Shown here in pieces: positions 44,659-52,385 of a stretch of 54,832 nt of DNA. Source of the stretch: Nocardia vinacea NBRC 16497 (GTDB lineage Bacteria; Actinomycetota; Actinomycetes; Mycobacteriales; Mycobacteriaceae). The notes beneath the pieces were generated by a model, which made no database searches, was not told the DNA's origin, and saw only the letters and a list, made by a program, of their open reading frames with translations. The position numbers and the translations under genes are program-made. How positions within the stretch are numbered: the stretch's first letter is position 1; each line of letters begins with the position of its first letter. The DNA is taken from positions 1 to 54,832 of the forward strand of contig NZ_BAGN01000233.1 in assembly GCF_000308835.1 (NCBI RefSeq), written 5' to 3'.

Positions 44659-44829
44659 AACATGCATAGTCGTCGGCGATACATACCGCTGTTTGCGCAG
44701 GTAGAGGCGACTACCCCACGCGCGCCCCGGACAGCAGACAACACCACCATCGTCCGTTTGCGGGCTCGGATGTAGCTGGTACCGGCTGCCGACGGTGGGA
44801 CGAAACTCGACTCGCCCCACCTCGGCACC

Positions 44830-44848
44830 GTCAGCGCTGGGCGCTGAC
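44830..44848 (-). terminator. Hairpin after the DUF1707 gene
   Basis: 8-bp arms GTCAGCGC / GCGCTGAC, 3-nt loop, about 105 nt beyond the DUF1707 stop. Apart from this and the PadR site, the 367-bp gap 44586-44952 shows nothing. Confidence 0.4.
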
Positions 44849-44952
44849 CGTTCTCCCTAGTCGATACCGAATGGCGCGGCGTAGCGAACCGTGCCGTGCG
44901 GTAGCGGTTGAGCCGGATCGAGCGTCAATGCCATCCGGATCGCGGCGCCCCG

Positions 44953-45759
44953 TCAGCGACTGGGCGGGAAGACTTGCAATGGCTCCCCGGTTACCGTCGC
45001 TGTCAGATAACCCGACGCACCCGCTCGGTTCTTCGCGTAGATCGAGACAGCGGCGTCCGAATCACTGCGGCCCGGCGGAAATTCGATCGAGGCGTGCGTA
45101 ATGACACCGTCCGGCGTCTTGATCGACTGCGGCGCACCGGCCAGCAGCCCCGCGATGGCACGCAGGTCGATGCTCGCGAGATCGAAGGTGCGCACATCGG
45201 CCTTGCGCCCATTGCTGGTGGTGTAGTCGTGGAATCCGCCGTCGTAGCGATATCGCACGGTCTCGGTCGGATCGCCTGCCGCCTGCCGCTCGAAGATCGC
45301 GTAGTCGGGATACAGGGTGACCTCGTCGACCTTCGTATCGCCGAACTCGGCGCGATATTCATCGATGAAGTACGCGAGGCCGCTACCCGTGGTGAGCACC
45401 GGCACATGTTCCGACCACCCGAACGGTCCGGACGCGCCCGAAGCGCAGCTCGCGATGCCGCCCACCGCCGCACCGATGACCGCCGCACCGGCGATGAACG
45501 CCACCGGCGCGAGCCAGCGCCGCGGTCGACGGCGATCGACTCGAATCACCGGGGCGTCCACCAGATTCCGCGGAATCTGCAGATCGCCGATCAGCGCGTC
45601 CAGCTCACCGAATGCCTTGGCGCGCATGGCCTGCGCGGTGCGTTCGGCGTGTTCGTCGTCGGTGAGCTGACCGTCGGCCAGCGCCGCGTCGAGCACTCCG
45701 CAGACATCGGCCCGATCGGTATCGCGGGCCCGGATTCCGCTATAGCGCGTCGTCGCCAT
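44953..45759 (-). CDS. DUF1707 membrane protein
   Basis: 268 aa from ATG 45759 (TTG 45765 also possible). The DUF1707 module is RARDTDRADVCGVLDAALADGQLTDDEHAERTAQAMRAKAFGELDALIGDL. One TM helix follows (about 88-108), then an external domain of about 150 residues (FIDEYRAEFGDTKVDEVTLYPDYAIFERQ). The external domain resembles the matching domain of the upstream gene product. The upstream stop is 6 bp away, so both are translated from one mRNA. DUF1707 is thought to be a protein-interaction module; the role is unknown. M. tuberculosis Rv0048c holds this place. Confidence 0.82.
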   Translation of the reverse strand: MATTRYSGIRARDTDRADVCGVLDAALADGQLTDDEHAERTAQAMRAKAFGELDALIGDLQIPRNLVDAPVIRVDRRRPRRWLAPVAFIAGAAVIGAAVGGIASCASGASGPFGWSEHVPVLTTGSGLAYFIDEYRAEFGDTKVDEVTLYPDYAIFERQAAGDPTETVRYRYDGGFHDYTTSNGRKADVRTFDLASIDLRAIAGLLAGAPQSIKTPDGVITHASIEFPPGRSDSDAAVSIYAKNRAGASGYLTATVTGEPLQVFPPSR

Positions 45760-45765
45760 CGACAA

Positions 45766-46905
45766 TCACCCCTGGAACGGCCAGGCGCGAACAACCTGCC
45801 CCGCCGGAGTCAGCACGTAGTACCCGGATTCGTTGAATTGGTTGCCCGCGTATATCCGCACGATGGTCGCACCCTTCGCGCTGCCGAAAGAGCTATAGGA
45901 ACCGGTGGTGTCGACTTCCACATCCATATGCGTGACAACTCCGTTCGGCACCTTCAACGCGGTGGGCGCGGTTGCCAGTAAGTCCGACACGGCGGCGACG
46001 TTCAGCTGCGCCAGATCGACGGCGGGCGTATCGGTCTTGCGACTGACGGGAGCACCGCTCTGCGCGAATCCGCCGCGGTAGTCGTAGCGGACCTGCCGAT
46101 TCGACTGACCGGGTACCGCGCGCGCAACCGTGGCGTAATCGCCGAACAGGGTCAGCTCATCGGCCTGCAGATCACCGAACTTCTCCCGGTACTTCGCCAG
46201 GAAGTGCGTAACCCCTTCGCGAGTGAGCAGATTCGGCGTCGCGACCACCACCGGTGGCACCGCACCGAGATCGGGCACCGCGGCGCCAACATGTGCGACG
46301 GGTGGCGCATCCGATGTCGCGGCACCGCTGGTCAGCGCGAAAGCGGCGACGGCGGCACAGACCGACGCGGCGGTCACACCGATCACATACCAGCGTCGGC
46401 GATTCGATCGAGGTGGCGCCGGCGGCAACGGCGCATCGGTCGGCCGTTGCAAGTCATCGACCAGATCGGCCAGATCGCCGAGTGTCTTGGCCCCTTGCGC
46501 CAATTCACTGAGCGTCTGATGCTCCTCTTCGGTGAGCTGACCATCCCGGCGGGCGCTGTCGAGTAGCTGCCCGGTTGTGTTGCGATCGGCGTCGCGGGCT
46601 CGGGTGTGATCGGGATAACGGCCCGTGGATCCGGGGCGGCGCAAGGGGTTTCGCGTCGGTGTCGGCGCACCCGGTACCAGATCGCGCACCGCCGAAGGGA
46701 CCTGGAGATCGCGGGTGAGCCGGTCGAGATCGGCGATGGTCTTGGCGGTCTCGGCCCGCGCAGTACGGTCGCGATATTCATCGGCGCCGAGCTGCCCTTC
46801 GGCGTAGGCGGCATCCAGCACACTGGACACGTTGGCACGGTCGAGGTCACGCGCGCGCATACGTCCGGATGCTGCCGTCGACCGCCCGGATGTAGCGGGG
46901 GACAC
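45766..46905 (-). CDS. Membrane protein with two DUF1707 modules
   Basis: 379 aa from GTG 46905 (ATG 46860 is an alternative that begins right at the domain). There are two DUF1707 copies: RARDLDRANVSSVLDAAYAEGQLGADEYRDRTARAETAKTIADLD and RARDADRNTTGQLLDSARRDGQLTEEEHQTLSELAQGAKTLGDLADL. After a TM helix (about 172-194) comes an external domain (HFLAKYREKFGDLQADELTLFGDYATVAR) like that of its neighbour. The two genes look like a duplication in which this one gained or kept a second module. Function unknown. Confidence 0.8.
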   Translation of the reverse strand: MSPATSGRSTAASGRMRARDLDRANVSSVLDAAYAEGQLGADEYRDRTARAETAKTIADLDRLTRDLQVPSAVRDLVPGAPTPTRNPLRRPGSTGRYPDHTRARDADRNTTGQLLDSARRDGQLTEEEHQTLSELAQGAKTLGDLADLVDDLQRPTDAPLPPAPPRSNRRRWYVIGVTAASVCAAVAAFALTSGAATSDAPPVAHVGAAVPDLGAVPPVVVATPNLLTREGVTHFLAKYREKFGDLQADELTLFGDYATVARAVPGQSNRQVRYDYRGGFAQSGAPVSRKTDTPAVDLAQLNVAAVSDLLATAPTALKVPNGVVTHMDVEVDTTGSYSSFGSAKGATIVRIYAGNQFNESGYYVLTPAGQVVRAWPFQG

Positions 46906-47019
46906 GGGGGAATCGTAATCCGCCGACGCCGGTAACGCCCCAGTTCAACAATGAATACCGGTCGGTCGATCCCGCATAGCCCAGCGCGGCCCGCGCGCGG
47001 CCCCGCTACTCTGGTTCTC

Positions 47020-47439
47020 GTGCGAATTCAGCGACAGGTGGTCGACTACGCTCTCAAGCGTCGGTCGCTGCTCGCTGACGTCTATGCGGGCCGTGTCGAT
47101 GTCGCCGAGGTTTGCGATGCAAATCCCTACCTTTTACGTGCGGCGAAGTTCCACGGTCGGGGGAGCGAGGTCACATGCCCGATCTGCCGGAAAGAGCAAT
47201 TGACGCTCGTATCCTGGGTCTACGGCGACGGCCTCGGCCCGATGGCGGGTTCGGCTCGCACACCAGAGGAATTGATACGCCTCGCCGAGACTCGCGAGGA
47301 GTTCTCGGTCCATGTCGTCGAGGTATGCCGGAGCTGCAGCTGGAATCATCTGGTGCAGTCCTATGTGCTCGGTACCGCTCCGTCGCCCACGCGGCGGCGC
47401 ACGGGCACCAGGGCCAACCGGCGCACCGCAGCCGAATGA
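47020..47439 (+). CDS. DUF5318 zinc-ribbon-like protein
   Basis: 139 aa. GTG 47020 is chosen because family homology starts with RIQRQVVDYALKRRSLLADVYAGRVDVAEVCDANPYLLRAA. Two Cys pairs, CPIC and CRSC, are about 60 residues apart and probably bind one zinc. The tail is basic (RRRTGTRANRR). It lies immediately before ponA, as Rv0049 does before ponA1 in M. tuberculosis. Function unknown. Confidence 0.82.
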   Translation: MRIQRQVVDYALKRRSLLADVYAGRVDVAEVCDANPYLLRAAKFHGRGSEVTCPICRKEQLTLVSWVYGDGLGPMAGSARTPEELIRLAETREEFSVHVVEVCRSCSWNHLVQSYVLGTAPSPTRRRTGTRANRRTAAE

Positions 47440-47551
47440 TGTGCCAGGTCATCTGCCCGTCGGGTGACACGCGGAGCCTCGACGTGTCCGCCGCGGCGAT
47501 AATCGCCGCATCGCGCCCCGCAGACCCTTACGAGTTATGGAGATCTTGTCA

Positions 47552-50308
47552 GTGAATTCGCCCTACGAGACTTCCCCCTACGGCGATGAACCGCACGGCG
47601 GCCGCACTCAGCGAAGTTCACCTCAGCCTCCGAACCCGTATCCCGGTCAGCGACCGGCCGGTCCCCCGCCTGGTCGGCCAGGTCCCGCTGGTCCGCGGCC
47701 GCCGCAGGGTGGGTATCCCGGCGAGCCGCGTGGTCCGCAGCCGCCGCCGCGTCGACCGGGTCCGCCGCCGCAGGGCCGTCCGCCGCAGGGCAGGCCACTA
47801 CCCGATAACGCCCCGCCCGGCGCGCAGTCCACGCAGAAGATCGAGCGCCCGAATCGGCAGCCCGGTCCACTGACCGACGCCGAACGCAACCGTCGCACGG
47901 CCCCGCCCACCGGTCCCCGACCGGCCAGCCCGCGGCCCGGCCAGGATCGGCCCGGTCAGGATCGCCCCGGCGCCCGGCGCCCCAACGGCACCGGCCCCAC
48001 CACCGGCGAGCGCCGGGCGACCGCGGGCGCGCCGCCCTCGGGACCGCCGCCACGCCGCAATGGCGGTAACGGTGGTCCGGGTGGACCGGGCGGTCGTCGT
48101 CCCGGTGCGAAGAAGAAGTCACCGTGGCGGATCGTGCGCCGGGTTATCTACGTCCTGCTGGCCCTTTCCATCATTTTGCCGAGCACGATCTTCCTGATCG
48201 CCTACACCACGGTTTCGGTACCCCAGCCGGGTGACCTCAAAACCAACCAGGTCGCGAATATCCTCGCCAGCGACGGCACCACGGTGATCAGCAAGGTGGT
48301 ACCGCCCGAGGGCAACCGCACCGACGTCACCATCGACCAGATTCCGCCACATGTGCGCAATGCCGTGATCGCCGCCGAGGACCGGGACTTCTACACCAAC
48401 CCGGGCTTCTCGGTTTCCGGCTTCATGCGCGCCGCCCGGGATCAAGCCCTCAACAAGGAGAGCGCGGGTGGTGGCTCGACCATTACCCAGCAGTACGTGA
48501 AGAACGCGCTCGTCGGTGACGAACACTCGCTGTCTCGCAAGCTGCACGAGCTGGTCATCTCGGCGAAGATGGCGCGCCAGTGGAGCAAGGACGAAATCCT
48601 TGCCGCCTACCTCAACACCATTTACTTCGGTCGCGGTGCGTACGGAATCGATGCCGCCGCCAAGGCCTACTTCGCCAAGCCGGTCTCGGAGCTCACCGTG
48701 GCCGAGGGCGCGGTGCTCGCCGCCACCATCCAGCAGCCCTCCGGCCTGGATCCGGAGAAGAATCCCGAGGGTGCGAAGTTCCGCTGGAACTATGTGCTCG
48801 ACGGCATGGTCTCCGGCGGCAATCTGAAGGCCGAAGAGCGCCAGGGCCAGCAGTACCCGCAGGTGGTCCCGGTGTCCACCACCAAGGACAAGGGCCTGGA
48901 CACCGGGCCCGAGGGCCTGATCAAGACCCAGGTGCTCAAGGAGTTGGCGGCCGCGGGCATCAGCGAACAGCAGCTCAACACCGCTGGTCTGTCGATCACC
49001 ACCACGATCGATCCGAAGGCACAGCAGGCGGCCGTCGACGCCGCGCAGAAGAAGATGCAGGGCGAGCCGGAAAAGCTGCGCGCCGCAGTGGTTTCGGTGG
49101 ATCCGAAGACCGGTGCGGTGCGCGCCTACTACGGCGGCGACGACGGTCAGGGCTACGACTTCGCCAATGCCGGTCTGCAGCCGGGATCCTCCTTCAAGGT
49201 CTTCGGTCTCGCGGAGAACCTGGAATTGGGCAAACCGCTGTCGGAGATGTACGACAGTTCGCCGATCACCGTGAACGGCATCAAGATCACGAACGTCGAA
49301 GGCGAGCAGTGCGGCACCTGCACCATCGCCGAGGCGCTCAAACGCTCGCTGAACACCAGCTTCTACCGCATGGAGCTGGATATGCAGAACGGTCCGCAGA
49401 AGATCGCCGATATGGCGCACAAGCTCGGCATACCGGAGACCATTCCGGGCGTGGGCAAGAGCCTGGTCGAGCCGGACGGTTCCGCGCCGAACAACGGCAT
49501 CGTGCTCGGTCAATACCAGGCCAGGGTGCTCGATATGGCCTCGGCCTACGCGACGCTGGCCGCCTCCGGCGTCTACCACGCACCGCACTTCGTCACCAAG
49601 GTGGTGAGCGCCGACGGGCAGGTACTGCTCGACCGCGGCGATGTGGCCGGTGAACAGCGGGTCTCGGCGGCGGTCGCGGACAACGTCACCGACGCGATGA
49701 AGCCGATCGCAGCGTGGTCGCGCAATCACAACCTGGCCAACGGCCGCGAGTCGGCGACCAAGACCGGTACCGCCCAGCTCGGCGACACCGGCGAGAACAA
49801 GGATGCCTGGATGGTCGGCTACACCCCGTCGCTTTCCACCGCGGTGTGGGTCGGCTCCATCGATAACTCGGCGCTGCGCAACTACAGCGGCGGCATGGTC
49901 TACGGCTCAGGTCTGCCCTCGGATATCTGGAAGGCCACCATGGACGGTGCCCTGGACGGCACCCCCAAGGAAACCTTCCCGAAGCCGGCCCCGATCAAGG
50001 GCCAAGCCGGTGTGCCCGCGTGGTCGGCACCGTTCACCCCGCCGTCGACCACGGAGGCGCCGCTGCTGCCGCCGATCCAGATCGTCCCGAATACGATCGA
50101 CACCCCCTTCGGACCGATCCAGGTACCCGGCGTGCAACCGCAGACGCAGCAGCGCCAGCCGCAACAACAACAGCAGCAGCCGGAGTCGACGCCGCTGCCC
50201 GGACAGCCGACGGCGAACTCCGACGGTTCGATGCCGACGACCACCGGATCGCCCCAACCGGGTGGCACCGGTAACGGCAACGGCAGTCAACCGACCCGCA
50301 CCCGGTAG
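47552..50308 (+). CDS. ponA: Class A penicillin-binding protein PonA
   Basis: Bifunctional peptidoglycan synthase, 918 aa from GTG 47552. ATG 47537 is five codons earlier, but its ATGGAG looks like the ribosome site for the GTG. The cytoplasmic N-terminus (about 190 residues) is Pro/Gly/Arg-rich and disordered, and one TM helix follows. The GT51 domain has Glu276 (AAEDRDFY) and GGGSTITQQYVKN. The transpeptidase has S546-S-F-K, SLNTSFYRM and K737-T-G. The C-tail is Pro/Gln-rich with a glutamine run. Position between the DUF5318 and GT87 genes matches ponA1 of M. tuberculosis. Septal/polar wall growth is inferred from that orthologue. Confidence 0.93.
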   Translation: MNSPYETSPYGDEPHGGRTQRSSPQPPNPYPGQRPAGPPPGRPGPAGPRPPQGGYPGEPRGPQPPPRRPGPPPQGRPPQGRPLPDNAPPGAQSTQKIERPNRQPGPLTDAERNRRTAPPTGPRPASPRPGQDRPGQDRPGARRPNGTGPTTGERRATAGAPPSGPPPRRNGGNGGPGGPGGRRPGAKKKSPWRIVRRVIYVLLALSIILPSTIFLIAYTTVSVPQPGDLKTNQVANILASDGTTVISKVVPPEGNRTDVTIDQIPPHVRNAVIAAEDRDFYTNPGFSVSGFMRAARDQALNKESAGGGSTITQQYVKNALVGDEHSLSRKLHELVISAKMARQWSKDEILAAYLNTIYFGRGAYGIDAAAKAYFAKPVSELTVAEGAVLAATIQQPSGLDPEKNPEGAKFRWNYVLDGMVSGGNLKAEERQGQQYPQVVPVSTTKDKGLDTGPEGLIKTQVLKELAAAGISEQQLNTAGLSITTTIDPKAQQAAVDAAQKKMQGEPEKLRAAVVSVDPKTGAVRAYYGGDDGQGYDFANAGLQPGSSFKVFGLAENLELGKPLSEMYDSSPITVNGIKITNVEGEQCGTCTIAEALKRSLNTSFYRMELDMQNGPQKIADMAHKLGIPETIPGVGKSLVEPDGSAPNNGIVLGQYQARVLDMASAYATLAASGVYHAPHFVTKVVSADGQVLLDRGDVAGEQRVSAAVADNVTDAMKPIAAWSRNHNLANGRESATKTGTAQLGDTGENKDAWMVGYTPSLSTAVWVGSIDNSALRNYSGGMVYGSGLPSDIWKATMDGALDGTPKETFPKPAPIKGQAGVPAWSAPFTPPSTTEAPLLPPIQIVPNTIDTPFGPIQVPGVQPQTQQRQPQQQQQQPESTPLPGQPTANSDGSMPTTTGSPQPGGTGNGNGSQPTRTR

Positions 50309-50319
50309 CCTCGGGTGCC

Positions 50320-52068
50320 GTGACCGAACCGCAACTCGTGGACGAGCGGACGAACGCAAGCGCGCCGCAGACCGACGGGATGCCGTCCGGTGCAACGCAG
50401 TCCGTCGGCGGCGCGGCGCACTATGTCGCGCCCGCGCCGCTGGCACCGGACCTGCGCTCGGCCGACGGCCGAGATCGGCCCAGCCGCAACGATTCCCTGA
50501 CCGCGCAGCTGAGTACGGTCGTCGGCGGCCCGGTCGGTGACCACGCGCTGATCGGCCGGGTTCGGTTCTGGACCCCGATGCGGGTGCTACTCGCCTTCGC
50601 GCTGGTCTTCCTCGCACTCGGCTGGGCGAGCAAGGCGGGCTGCATCCAGCAGACGAGCACGTCCGACGGTTCGCTCACCCTCGACTGGAACAACGGCCGC
50701 CAGTACATCGCCATGTGCTACTCGGATACCGTGCCGCTCTACGGTGCGGAGCGGTTGAACGAGGGTGCCTTCCCGTACAAGAAGGAATGGACCGAGCAGA
50801 CCCCGGACGGCGGCCGGGAGACCAGGTACATGGAGTATCCGGTGCTGTCCGGGCTCTACCAGTACGCGTCGATGCAGGTCGCCAAGACCTGGGATGCCTC
50901 GCCGCTGCCCGGTGCGCTGCAGGTGGTCATCTACTTCAATGTGGTCGCGGTCGGTCTGGCCTTCGCCTGGCTGGTCACGGTATGGGCCTCGGCGCAACTG
51001 GCGGGGCGGCGGATCTGGGATGCCGCGCTGGTCGCCTGTTCGCCACTGGTGATCGTGCACGCGTTCACCAATTTCGACGCGCTCGCAACGGCTTTCGCCG
51101 CCACCGGGCTACTCGCCTGGGCCCGCCGACGACCGCTGCTCGCGGGCCTGCTGCTCGGACTGGGCGGCGCGGCCAAGCTCTATCCGCTGCTGCTGCTCGG
51201 GCCGATCGTGGTGCTGTGCCTGCGCGCCGACCCACTGCAGCGGGTGCCGAGCGCACGGCTCGGACTCCGATTGAGCGATATCAACAGCGGGCGCACTGCG
51301 ATGACCTGGCTGCGTGAAACCCCGTATCGCATGCAGTTTCTCAGCGCCCGACCGCTGGGCGCGGCCGCCTTGACCGTCGCGGCCGCCGCGGGCACCTGGC
51401 TGGTGGTGAATCTGCCGATCGCGCTGCTGTACCCGAATGGCTGGCGGGAGTTCTTCCGGCTCAACACCACTCGCCACGCCGACCCGGATTCCATCTACAA
51501 CGTCATCACCTCGTTCACCGGCTGGGCCGGATTCGACGGCGAGATCGGACATGCCGAACAGCCGACCATCCTGAATCTGGTGTCGCTGCTGGTATTCGTC
51601 GCCGCCTGTGCGGCGATCGCCTACATCGCGCTCACGGCCCCGCGCCGACCGCGCCTGGCCCAGCTGTGCTTCCTGGTCGTCGCCGCCTTCCTGATCACCA
51701 ATAAGGTCTGGAGCCCGCAGTATTCGCTGTGGCTGGTGCCGCTGGCCGTGCTCGCGCTGCCGCATCGCCGAATTCTGTTGGTCTGGATGACCATCGACGC
51801 ACTGGTCTGGGTGCCGCGGATGTTCTACTACCTCGGCCTGGACCGCAAGGGTCTGCCCGAGCAGTGGTTCACCGGCACCGTACTGCTGCGCGATATCGCG
51901 GTACTCGCGCTGTGTGCCTTGATCATTCGACAGATCTACCGACCCGAGGAGGATCTGGTCCGGCGCGATTTCGTCGACGATCCGGTCGGCGGCGTCATCG
52001 ATCGCGCACCGGACCCGCTGCTGCCCTGGCTGCCGGAGGCACTACGGCCCAGGGCTGTGCTGCGCTAG
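50320..52068 (+). CDS. GT87-family membrane glycosyltransferase
   Basis: 582 aa from GTG 50320, 11 bp after ponA. About 70 hydrophilic residues, then some 10 or more hydrophobic helices. Polyprenol-phosphate-mannose-dependent mannosyltransferases (DUF2029/GT87) show similar landmarks: the first long loop with MEYPVLSGLYQYASM (acidic residue after the first TM) and GLLLGLGGAAKLYPLLLLGPI. It would extend lipoglycan mannans on the outer face. Rv0051 is the positional counterpart. The stop codon TAG is inside the first unit of the downstream repeat array. Confidence 0.85.
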   Translation: MTEPQLVDERTNASAPQTDGMPSGATQSVGGAAHYVAPAPLAPDLRSADGRDRPSRNDSLTAQLSTVVGGPVGDHALIGRVRFWTPMRVLLAFALVFLALGWASKAGCIQQTSTSDGSLTLDWNNGRQYIAMCYSDTVPLYGAERLNEGAFPYKKEWTEQTPDGGRETRYMEYPVLSGLYQYASMQVAKTWDASPLPGALQVVIYFNVVAVGLAFAWLVTVWASAQLAGRRIWDAALVACSPLVIVHAFTNFDALATAFAATGLLAWARRRPLLAGLLLGLGGAAKLYPLLLLGPIVVLCLRADPLQRVPSARLGLRLSDINSGRTAMTWLRETPYRMQFLSARPLGAAALTVAAAAGTWLVVNLPIALLYPNGWREFFRLNTTRHADPDSIYNVITSFTGWAGFDGEIGHAEQPTILNLVSLLVFVAACAAIAYIALTAPRRPRLAQLCFLVVAAFLITNKVWSPQYSLWLVPLAVLALPHRRILLVWMTIDALVWVPRMFYYLGLDRKGLPEQWFTGTVLLRDIAVLALCALIIRQIYRPEEDLVRRDFVDDPVGGVIDRAPDPLLPWLPEALRPRAVLR

Positions 52069-52380
52069 CGACTGCTTGCAGGTCGCTCGAAAGGGCCGCT
52101 AGCGACTGCTTGCAGGTCGCTCGAAAGGGGCCGCTAGCGACTGCTTGCAGGTCACTCGAAAGGGGCCGCTAGCGACTGCTTGCAGGTCACTCGAAAGGGG
52201 CCGCTAGCGAGACTGCTTGCAGGTCACTCGAAAGGGGCCGCTAGCGAGACTGCTTGCAGGTCACTCGAAAGGGGCCGCTAGCGACTGCTTGCAGGTCACT
52301 CGAAAGGGGCCGCTAGCGAGACTGCTTGCAGGTCACTCGAAAGGGGCCGCTAGCGACTGCTTGCAGGTCGCTCGAAAGGG
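52064..52380. repeat. Nine-copy 35-bp tandem repeat
   Basis: Units start with GCTAGCGA at 52064, 52098, 52133, 52168, 52203, 52240, 52277, 52312 and 52349 (spacing 34, 35 or 37; the 37s have an extra GA). Each contains the inner palindrome CTGC-TT-GCAG, then GGTC(A/G)CTCGAAAGGG. The array fills the whole gap between the convergent GT87 and TerD genes: the first unit includes the GT87 stop, and the last ends 5 bp before the TerD stop. Unit lengths shift frame, so it is not coding. Confidence 0.95.
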
Positions 52381-52385
52381 TCAGC

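Noticed and set aside
52140..52370. Repeated peptide (CLQVTRKG-like) encoded by the 35-bp array
   Set aside because: Units of 34, 35 and 37 bp change the frame at nearly each copy, so no constant protein repeat is coded.
52064..52380. CRISPR array
   Set aside because: The copies are contiguous with no variable spacers and no cas genes are present, so this is a tandem repeat.
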